DNA from: Bathymodiolus brooksi
Lineage: Eukaryota > Mollusca > Bivalvia > Mytilida > Modiolidae
Assembly (NCBI GenBank): GCA_963680875.1
Contig: OY804576.1
Span: forward strand, 74,343,668 to 74,407,667
Length of the DNA: 64,000 nucleotides
Reading direction: 5' to 3'
Shown here: positions 49,601 through 61,600 of the stretch, in pieces
Layout: each line of letters opens with the position of its first letter
Position numbering within the stretch: the stretch's first letter is position 1
Translations under genes and position numbers: made by a program
The notes under the pieces: generated by a model
The model's input: only the letters and a program-made list of their open reading frames with translations
Databases searched by the model: none
What the model was told of the DNA's origin: nothing

Positions 49601-52600
49601 ACATGTCATTGAGGCTGTAAATCTGTGTATTGATGGTAAGTTTTATTGGTGGAGGAAACCGGAGTACTCTGTGAAAACCACCGGCCTGTCGCAAGTCACT
49701 GACAAACTTTATCACATAATGTTGCATCAAGTACACCTCGCCATGAACAGGATTCGAACTGACAACTTTAGTGGTGATAAGCACTGATTGCACAGGTAGT
49801 TGTAAATCCAACTACCATACATACGATCATGACCAAGACAGCCTCTTCTTATTTTCAATGTGACATCTCTGGGTAACATATATGTTTAAATGTATTGATC
49901 ATATTATTTTGTACAATAACCTTAAGTAAACTTACTGTTGTATGGTGGAATCTCTGCCTGGTACATTGATCCAATGTTGACATGTCTGTAAAGATATGAA
50001 TAAATTGTATGATAAATATTTGGCTTAACCATTCCGCTTTCTTACCACAAAATTATCTCCCATAAACATTATAGTATATTGGTGAAATGTGTAGGTGAAC
50101 CATCATATTTAGATTACAGTGTGGATACTATAGTACACTTTATACAGATGTTTCATGATGATTCCAGAGCAAGATTTAGAAAACAATATTCAACAAACAC
50201 AGCCTTTCAAAACGACCCAGGTCTTCATGTTTGGTATTATTTTTTTTTCAAAATCAGTCAAATATTTGTTACCTTTGTTTCTATGATTTCAGCCAACAAT
50301 AAAATTGCAAATTTTTTATCCCTGCTTGCAGAATTAACCCCCACAAGCACAGTTTGACTAAAAAAATCGCAAAGGCAACTCATATACAAGAAGACTTTAA
50401 CAACAGAAATAAATGAATCCACACTTTAACAAACTCCACGAATTTCTAAGACAACTTACGGTAGAATATCTGTCTCAGGAGGAGCTTCATTATCAGCATT
50501 ATCATCTGGTTTAATATCTGCTTGTCCACTCCCAATTAGACTGTTACCTTCAATATCAAGTCATACTCCTGAATATCTATAGACAACTTAGTACTAACTT
50601 TTTCAGTTACATTTAATGTATATATGACAAAAAGTGGAATACTTGTGGCAAATAAAAATGTACTAAAGCTTCACCACTTTGGTCCAGCCCAGAATTTCTC
50701 AGAATTATAAATGCAATTTCATCTATGACTACCAGTGTACGTTAAGCACATTCAGAACTATAATTTATACTTCACAAAGAAACTGTTATTGCAAAATTCA
50801 ATTTCTAAAATGTAAAATTTTCTGAATATTGAAAAAAAGCTCTTTTGACAGCTTTCAATGCATTATGGCTTTCTGTATATTGAGATGCCATCAAAAAAAT
50901 TCCAGGAACGAGAGGATTTTCTTGGAAAACAAGTCTTAACGAACAAGCCCGTAATCTGTTTCATATTCAATTGCTGATATTTGATTATGTCTATAATGAG
51001 AGCCCAAGATTTTGTCACATTGTAAATCTACCTATTCAAGAATTTGAAACATTAATTCCATACAGCTAATAGCATGAAAATCAGAAGCGATGTCAACGAA
51101 GAGAGTATTTTGATGTTTTAAACAAGGACAGTCAGCCGATCAAATGGATATGTGTACGAAAAAATGACAAATACTTATCATTCTGCCTTGCTAAAAAAGA
51201 AAGATTAATATGCTTGTATGCAGAAATGAGCCAGATAAGATCACTTTTCAATGATTTGTAAATTATCTCTTTGATCTTTACACACCATAATATCTATTAT
51301 CAAGAACTAAGTGTGATACAAACATATTATTGTTGATTTCTATGTGTAATAATGTGACGTTATATTGACATCAACAACATCACCTTAACAAATCTTCAAT
51401 AATATCGTTGATATGTTTTGCTTGAAAAGTACTTCTCATTGCATCCCAGGCTTTGCCTACAATGTGATGTTGTTCTGATAAATCAATTCTCACAAAACAA
51501 ATCAAAGATAGTACAAATGTATATATATAATTCTAGGAGCAAATATTTTACAATGTCCATCAACAGAAAAATATATAAACTATTGATCCTATTGCATTTC
51601 TGGACAAACCTTAGTTAAAGTTACGTGTCAATTAAAACTTAATTGACAGTTAAAATGACTTGAAATGTACATATAATTAACTTACACTAAAACTTTAATT
51701 GAGACTTGAATTGATGTTTGTACAACCCAGTTCAGATCTATTTGTTAAATTAGTCTGATATGATAAGATTATTAATGTATCTGAACTGATATAAAACTGC
51801 TTCCAAAAACAAAAGTGTTTTACATCAGTTGAGAAATGTTGGTTAAAGAATTGTGAGTTTTACTTACTTCTACTCATTGCAAGAAGACTTGTTCTTGGAG
51901 TAACTGGAGCTGTCATGGGTGTTGATGGTGGTTTCTGTATGGTCCAGAACAATCCAGAACCACTACGGATTGGACTCAACATGGGTGGTGGAGTATATGG
52001 TGGAGGTGTATTGCCCTTGTGTTCACCGGTTAACACCCTTGGAGATCGTAATCTACTCTGAAATCCACCATGCGCCGAACCCCCATGTCCTGGAATGAAG
52101 AGAGGTGCTGGTCGATGTTTCCTTTTCATTCGAAGAGGACTTACAAGCATATTAGGATTTCTAAACAATCCAGCACCGTCAGATTTAGAAAGACCTTGAT
52201 CCCACGAATTTTCAGATTTTGTTTTATATTTCCATAAGCATTCCTCCGTTTGACTTCTCGGCCGCATGAATGTGTGATCTTCACTTTTCGATCTGAAATA
52301 CTTATAATCGTCACCGGACTTACTCCTCATTCTAGGTTTCACTGATGATTTGTTATATGTCACAGCACTGTTGGAAATGAATTTAGCACTATTCAATAAT
52401 CCCTTATTATTATTTAACATCCCTGTTAATACTTTAGTTGTTGTATTTAAATCATATTCACTACCAATTGACAGTCTTCTTTTCAATTCAGTGTGTTGAT
52501 TGGGGACCGGTTTGTGCCTGTGATGTTTTGGATTATTTACATTGTCTATGGGACGTGTAAAATCATTTTGAGCCACATTCCCTTCAACACCGGGGAATGC

Positions 52601-55600
52601 AAAAGGGTTTTGTTCAGCTGCCTTAGAATGATTTTCAGGTTTTCTAGCTTCCGGTCTATATAATGGGTGATCTGACCCTACTTTATGACCTGTAGAATCT
52701 AATAATGGCACATTTTTGTGTTCGGAGAACTTTTCAAGTTCATGTCTTTTTTCACTAGACAACTGAGAATAATTAATTGTCGGTTTTTTGGCATCTATTA
52801 GTCGATCATGATTAGCTCCAGACTGAGATGACCAGACAATATCTTGCCCTATTGATTGTGGAGGTAATGTTTTAGCACTTGAAAGAAATGACCGCTGATA
52901 ATTACTGTCAATAGTTTCTAATATCAATGATAAATCTGGACTTTCAGAAGATGTCGTTACAATTTTTAAATTAGCGGGTACTGATACGAAAGATTGCCCT
53001 GTATTTCCAAATTCTGTAGGTGTTTTCAATGCAAACTGAGGTATTTGAGCTATAGCTGTCTGAAGATTTGATTGAATAGACGTTGGGTTTAAAGTCAAAG
53101 GAGGAGGAGATAAATCCATTTGTCTTGTGCCCAGTGAACCAGCCTCTTCTACAGTATTGGGTCGAGGCTGGCTATTAAGAGTATCGTTTCTTTGCTGCAG
53201 TAATTGTTGAAGCTGCTGATGTGTTATCTGCTGACTGGGCGATTCAATATTATGATGTGGTTGATTTTGAAATTCTTCAAAAGAAACCTGTCGCTGTAAA
53301 TGCGATGATCTGGATACCTAAATGCAGAAAACACATTTTATAAAATATTGTACGATTAAATATTCACACAAAAGTAAAAATAAATTAAAAAAAAAGAGTT
53401 AGTTCCATATACTGACAAGCTTCTCATTTTTCCCCCCACACTATTTGAAATGTAAGACCTAGTTTACATATTACCAAGTGTGCTGTATTTTAGACATTTT
53501 TGCACAAAATAAACAATAAACATATCTTGGGTTCTAAATATATGCAAAATGTACCTTTACAAGTTATTATATTTAGGCAATACCAAACATTATGTTCTAC
53601 AGATCTTTTATTTAGCAAATATGAAAAGGTGGCAAGAAAAATAAATTTGCTTCCTTTTTTTTTTGCAGAAAAATGCATGGAGATTTTCTACTTCCTACAA
53701 AAATCTACAGGATGAAGGTTTATTCATACCATTTTCTCAATATAGCCCAAAATCTACTCAACTTTGTTGGAGAAATTACATGTTTTAAAGATTTATTTCA
53801 AATACTTTTGACCAGTATACATGGCAATATGAAACTTTTATACACCAAACACTCATGGGGTCAATATTTTTGTTCACAAGACAGGCGCTTGGATAACAAA
53901 GTTTAAATTTACATAGATTTCAGACAAAGGAACTAAATTCAATAGTTAAGGGTGTTTTATGCCACTCTGAACAATATTTCAATTACTTATATCAAAGCTA
54001 TCAAGTTTTATATTTAGAGGAAAGTGGTGTAAATGGAGAAAGCCGTGACATACCACAAGTCACTGACTACAGAACTAGTGGGTTAGTGTTATGGTGTTTA
54101 ACGCCACTTTTAACAATATTTCAGCTATATCATGACTGTCAGTTTTATTGGTGGAGGAAACCGCAGTACCCATAGAAAACCACTGACCTGCAACAAGTCA
54201 CTGACAAATCCAACTATAATACGATCATGATGATCCCGAGAAATAGAGCAAATTCTGGTACCTAGAAGAGGTGTAAGATAAGAAAAACTCACCTGAGAAG
54301 TAGGGACGGAAGCAGTATCAGATTTTGGTTCATCATGTGGCATCCCCTGGGGATGGTGATGTATTAGAGCAGGATTATATGTCTGATGCATATTTTTTAA
54401 CATTTGTTGCTGATGTCTTTCTAGTTGTTGTTTCTGTTTCATTTTTTCTAACAGTATACTGTTAACATGCTGAGGTTGAACTACAGAAGGATTACTGGCT
54501 TTTTGTTGATCAATTTGCTGCTAATATACATAATATAAAAATCTTCATTTCACAACACATCTAAGAATTAAAGACCTCAATCTGCCTTATTACACCTTAT
54601 TCAGTTTTTCAGGTTTCATACTACATATATAGTTCTAATCTTATTTCAAATAGTTACCTTCAAATATTTATTAAAAAGATGTTTAAAATGTCATAATCTT
54701 GACTGACAATTTAAAAAAAACATTTTGAAACTAGTAAGTATCTTAAGCTCAATTGAATACTTTCCATACAATTTTATTTTTTTATAATTATTTACTGGAT
54801 CACAAGTAAAAGCTCAGAGTATTCTTTCATTTCTAGTGACAACAGCACCATGTTGTATATTTACTGTATGCAACCCCCCTTTTTTAAAAGTTAACAGGTT
54901 GTCCAATTCTATAACAGGAAAAACTTTTGTGATTTGACTGCCTGGCAGACGTGGTGATGTCTGCTGCAGATGGTGTGGTGTTGGGTGTGACCTCTACTTC
55001 CCTAATATATACATGTTTAACAAAACCAACGGACCGAGTCAAATAGCAGAAATCCGCTAAAAATCAGAAAAAAATCATCACTGGGTTTACCATATATTTT
55101 TTTCTAGTTTGAATTAACATTGTTCATGTAACAGAACGATAGTCAGTAAAATGCACAACCTTTGTACAATTATATTCTACCTGTAAAGATAGGACTGCAT
55201 CTGTTGCAGGAATACCACCACTGGCTTGTAGGAACAACTTCTGTATCAAATGTTTCTCCATTTCCTCCTGACTGATTGGTTGTTTCTTGACTTGTTGAGT
55301 AGTCGTATTAGTTGCTTGACTTTCAGCTTCCTGTTTTAAGACTTGTTGTATATCGTGAAGTTGTCTGTCAGCCTCTTGTTTGGCCAGATTTTGTTGAAAA
55401 GCTTGTAACAACTGACTGCCACTCTGTTGTTGTAAGTTATGAAGTATAGAAGTGTCTATATCCTGTGGCTTCACTATTTTCTGATCTGTTATATGTAGTT
55501 CCTGTTTTGGGCCCTGGCCCTCTGCATTGTGAATGTTTTGAAGGATATTATGAGCCTCTTGTTGTTTAAGATGTTGTATCGAGTCAACCTGCATCTGCTG

Positions 55601-58600
55601 AAGTTGTTGTATTTGTTGTTGAAGAGCAGACTGTAGTTGTAATTCCTGTTGTATTGACTGTTCCTACAAATAATCAAAACAACACTGTAATCGTCTTGAA
55701 GTTTACTGAATACAAAACATTCAAATCATAAACAGTCTAACCTGTATAAATCAAACCTCCCTGGGACCAGCTTTTGTTCAGAATTGACAGACGTTTGATT
55801 TATACAGGATTCAGTTCTATTCAGGGTTCAGTTTAGACAGGTTTCACTGTACATGCAAAAAGAAGTACTGAACTAAGAATTGAAAACTTCATTTAAAGAG
55901 ATAGACCAGAAGAACTTGTCATACCTCTCTTCATAATTGCTTCTTTTGTTGCTTCTGTGCGAGTTGTGAATTCATTTAAAGTTGTAGTTGTTCCTTTATT
56001 TGGTACTGACCTGTTGCTATGTGAGTTATTGATTTTGTTGTTGTAGTTGTTCCTTTATTTGGTACTGACCTGTTTCTGTGTGAGTTATTGATTTTATTGT
56101 TGTAGTTGTTCCTTTATTTGGTACTGACCTGTTTCTGTGTAAGTTACAGATTTTATTGTTGTAGTTGTTCCTTTATTTGGTACTGACCTGTTTCTGTGTG
56201 AGTTATTGATTTTGTTGTTGTAGTTGTTCCTTTATTTGGTACTGACCTGTTTCTGTGTAAGTTGCTGATTTTGTTGTTGTAGTTGATCCTTTATTTGGTA
56301 CTGACCTGTTTCTGTGCAAGTTGCTGATATTGTTGTTGTAGTTGTTCCTTTATTTGGTATTGACCTGTTTCTATGTAAGTTGCTGTAGTTGTTCCTTTAT
56401 TTGGTCCTGACCTGTTTCTGTACGAGTTGCTGAATTTGTTGTTGTAGTTGTTCCTTTATTTGGTACTGACCTGTTTCTGTGTAAGTTGCTGATTTTGTTG
56501 TTGTAGTTGTTCCTTTATTTGGTACTGACCTGTTTCTGTGTAAGTTGCTGATTTTGTTGTTGTAGTTGTTCCTTTACTTGGTACTGACCTGTTTCTGTGT
56601 AAGTTGCTGATTTTATTGTTGTAGTTGATCCTTTATTTGGTACTGACCTGTTTCTGTGTAAGCTAGTGATTTTATTGTTGTAGTTGTTCCTTTATTTGGT
56701 ACTGACCTGTTTCTGTGTAAGTTACAGATTTTGTTGTTGTAGTTGTTCCTTTACTTGGTACTGACCTGTTTCTGTGTAAGTTGCTGATTTTGTTGTTGTA
56801 GTTGTTCCTTTATTTGGTACTGACCTGTTTCTGTGTAAGTTGCTGATTTTGTTGTTGTAGTTGTTCCTTTACTTGGTACTGACCTGTTTCTCTGCAAGCT
56901 AGTGATTTTATTGTTGTAGTTGATCCTTTATTTGGTACTGACCTGTTTCTATGCAAGCTAGTGATTTTATTGTTGTAGTTGTTCCTTTATTTGGTACTGA
57001 CCTGTTTCTGTGTAAGTTGCTGATTTTGTTGTTGTAGTTGTTCCTTTACTTGGTACTGACCTGTTTCTATGCAAGCTAGTGATTTTATTGTTGTAGTTGT
57101 TCCTTTATTTGGTACTGACCTGTTTCTGTGTAAGTTGCTGATTTTGTTGTTGTAGTTGTTCCTTTACTTGGTACTGACCTGTTTCTATGCAAGCTAGTGA
57201 TTTTATTGTTGTAGTTGATCCTTTATTTGGTACTGACCTGTTTCTGTGTAAGTTGCTGATTTTGTTGTTGTAGTTGTTCCTTTATTTGGTATGAACCTGT
57301 TTCTGTACGAGTTGCTGAATTTGTTGTTGTAGTTGTTCCTTTATTTGGTACTGACCTGTTTCTGTGTAAGTTGCTGATTTTGTTGTTGTAGTTGTTCCTT
57401 TATTTGGTACTGACCTGTTTCTGTGTAAGTTACAGATTTTGTTGTTGTAGTTGTTCCTTTATTTGGTACTGACCTGTTTCTGTGTAAGTTGCTGATTTTG
57501 TTGCTGTAGTTGTTCCTTTATTTGGTACTGACCTGTTTCTCTGCAAGCTAGTGATTTTGTTGTTGTAGTTGTTCCATTATTTGGTACTGACCTGTTTTTG
57601 TGTAAGTTGCTGATTTTGTTGCTGTAGTTGTTCCTTTATTTGGTATGAACCTGTTTCTGTACGAGTTGCTGAATTTGTTGTTGTAGTTGTTCCTTTATTT
57701 GGTACTGACCTGTTTCTGTGTAAGTTACAGATTTTGTTGTTGTAGTTGTTCCTTTATTTGGTACTGACCTGTTTTTGTGTAAGTTGCTGATTTTGTTGCT
57801 GTAGTTGTTCCTTTATTTGGTACTGACCTGTTTCTATGTAAGTTGCTGTAGTTGTTCCTTTATTTGGTACTGACCTGTTTCTGTATGAGTAACTGATTTT
57901 ATTGTTGTAGTTGATCCTTTATTTGGTACTGACCTGTTTCTGTGTAAGTTGCTGATTTTGTTGCTGTAGTTGATCCTTTATTTGGTACTGACCTGTTTCT
58001 GTGTAAGTTGCTGATTTTGTTGCTGTAGTTGTTCCTTTATTTGGTACTGACCTGTTTCTGTATGAGTTACTGATTTTATTGTTGTAGTTGATCCTTTATT
58101 TGGTACTGACCTGTTTCTGTATGAGTTACTGATTTTATTGTTGTAGTTGATCCTTTATTTGGTACTGACCTGTTTCTGTATGAGTTACTGATTTTATTGT
58201 TGTAGTTGATCCTTTATTTGGTACTGACCTGTTTCTGTATGAGTTACTGATTTTATTGTTGTAGTTGATCCTTTATTTGGTACTGACCTGTTTCTGTGTA
58301 AGTTGCTGATTTTGTTGCTGTTCCTTTATTTGGTACTGACCTGTTTCTGTATGAGTTACTGATTTTGTTGTTGTAGTTGTTCCTTTATTTGGTACTGACC
58401 TGTTTCTGTGTAAGTTGCTGATTTTGTTGTTGTAGTTGATCCTTTAGATGATTAATTTTCAGCTCTACATTAGATTGTTCAATCTGGAATACTTGAATTT
58501 GTTGTTGCAATTGTTGTTGTAGTTGTTCCCCTTGAATCTGTTGTTGATGTATATGTAATTGTTCCTGTAAACAAAGTTATGATGATCATTTGCAAAATAA

Positions 58601-61600
58601 GACAAAGGTATCTCCTTATACTTTGTCAAAATGCACCCAAATTTTCACCTGAACTATGGTATTTTAGTCCATGAATACAAAAACGTTGTCATTAAATTAC
58701 AAAAAGAACATGAAAATCCACTAGAAATCAATTTTTGTTTTCAAACCGAGATAAAATCACTATCTATGTGTCTAACCATGGGCACTGAGATTATACCACC
58801 CTTTAGCTCTACAGAATTGCTTCATGGTGGTTCAATCTCCATGTCCCGGAGTAGGCACATGGAGTGGATAACTGATCATGTAAGTACAAAAAGAGCTTTT
58901 TTAAAAATACATATAGCACACAAAGTTGCATCAATTTAACCAGAGTGCCATCTTAGTACTTGTAATCTAAATGTACTCTCATACTTATTCTGAGTCATTC
59001 CCCATATTAAAAGTACTCCTATTCTATCATCTACTTCAACACAAGTCTTTGGAATCTTTTCTCTTATTTTTAAAATACATCCAACTTATCTGTAAACTTC
59101 CATACAGGTTAAACATTCTTTCCTCTTATTTACTAAAGTAATGTCAAATGACTGTCTACTTCTACTATACAAGTTAAGATATAATGAAACACAATTAGAT
59201 ATGTAACATCACTATACAAGGTATAAATCAATGAGGAAAAAAAAGGATGAGATATCATAAAGGCTCCAAATTGGTTCCATTTCAGCAAATTAAAACTTTT
59301 TTTTTATTAATTTAAATTTTAAGCATATCAGCATAAATTTCTAAACTCTCTGCATACCACATATTAAAAGCATTGATTAAGACTTCAGAGTTATGTGGCT
59401 AAGACTTAAGGAACCAAGCAAGAAGACCCTTTATGATACAAAGCCCTTTTTAATAGATGTAATATTGAATGTGTTAGATGATATAAATGAAGGTTAATAT
59501 AATGACTACCCAGAATGGTTCTCCAACCTGTAACTGATCATATCCTAACTGTTGTAACACCATAGCTGATCCACCTTCACTTCCTAATGAGGAATCTCCT
59601 GATACGGGTGACTGTAACTGGTTTCCATAGGTAGATCCTGCAATTTAAAACAAATGTTAGCTTCACAGGTAATATAATCTTTAAATCCTTTCTACTAACT
59701 GACATCCATAGGTAAAGTCTACATAAAATAAAAATAATTTCACATAAAACTAGATCTGAACTCGCTAAACTGGCTTATAGGTTAGTTGCCTTCCATTTGT
59801 TCATTTTAGATATTGTGGTAACTGAAATTCTACATAACAACTTAAATCAAAAATATAAAATATCTATGTCATCTCCCATGTTGCCACATATCAGTAAAGG
59901 AGAGCAAGTGAGAGATCTGATTTTAATCACATTGGTTCTTGAAACAAGCATAATTTGTTGGAAATATGAAAATCCAATAAGGGGGACTAAAATTTAAGCT
60001 CAAAAACCAATTGTTAACAAACAATTAATATAAAAATACCCTACAATATCAATCTAACTAAAATCATATATGTGTCATAGTATTTTAACTACATATATAC
60101 TAACATCTAGTGGCATCCCATATTGGATCACGTCAGGTGTCATATTTTCAACTGACCAATCAATGACCAGTCTATCAAATCTTGAGTTATTAAAATCAAG
60201 CACACACTAAGACATTTAACTGTCTGACATACGAGTGGATGATGAAAGATGAATAAAACATTACCTGATATGATCCTATATGGGATGTTGTTAGATGTTA
60301 GTGCCTAACCAAAAAAAAAAATGCAACAAATATTTACTTTTAATTCAGATTGTATACAATATACAACTGGAAATTAATTTAAGTGGGTGTAGTAGATAAA
60401 AACTAAAGTCTGACAATCTACATACCTGACCCTGATTGTGGTGACCCAACCTGGTCTAGTGGTGATGGGTGTGCAACATTTGATATTGGTTTATTCCCTT
60501 TTAGTGCCATGGTTTTTGGAGGTGCCATTTCTTTGGAAGATTTTTTGGTCTTTTTCTCTTCTTTTGGTTCCTACAATAGAAAACATATAAATGTATTAAT
60601 TTTTTCTGATAATTATCTTTGTAAATTCAAGCAATTCGTAACATAATTAACTTTAATACTAAGAAAACAATCTCATGAAAGTTATCCAAAAATGCCTTAG
60701 ATCATAAACCTGTAGAATTTTAAAGAACTAACAAAGAACATGAGAAAAGTCTCTGTTTAAAACTAGACAGAGCTAGAATAAAGGCCTACATAAACAATGT
60801 GAAATTTCATGTCTGTAAGATGTATTTGAGGTACTGTAGCAGTAGATATTAGATATACTACAAAATATAACAATCTTGTATTACATTGAAAATTCATTTA
60901 AAAAAATCTACAATAGTCTGTGCAGGTTGTAATTTTTTAGCTCTACTTTAGCAACGACTGTAGTAGTTATCTTTATAAAACATGTATCCTTTATTTAGAC
61001 TTGCAGATGGATAGAAGACATTAATGTTAGTTCTAGTTTAGGAAACGTTGGAGGAGTTATTTTTATAAAACATGTATCCTTCATTTAGACTTGTGGATGG
61101 ATGGAAGAGAGTATTGATAAAATAAATTTGCATCAGCACATTTTCAAAAACAACACACTTATCCCTTTACATTTCACATCTGTATTTAAATTCATATGAA
61201 CCATTACCTTCTTAAAATATCCTCCATGACAGCGCATGTGACCATTTAAAGCTTGAACATTTTTAAATGTCCTCTCACATATAGAGCATCCTGCTGGTTT
61301 TAGTACCTCCTCACTACAGAACATAAATACAATGTATATTAGGAATACAACTGGTATCTATGTATATCCTCTTATTGTTTGCTGTGAGCATAAAAAAACA
61401 AAGAGATGGCAGAAGAAGAAAAAAGACCTTTAGTCCAGAATACAAAAACAGAAATAAGTAGATTTTAATAAATGATATGTTGTTCATCTTTTTATCATTT
61501 TTTATTATCATTTTGTAATGAAGAAAAGACTGCAATTCATACTCTATTCTAAATCAGGACCTGGATTTCCAATGTCATATGTCATGGTTGTTTTTGTGTT

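Noticed and set aside
55995..58442. CRISPR-like array
   Set aside because: Units are contiguous without unique spacers and span an exon-intron border in an animal gene.
58631..58939. 102-residue frame on the + strand
   Set aside because: It is antisense within an intron of the zinc-finger gene, without domain or splice support.
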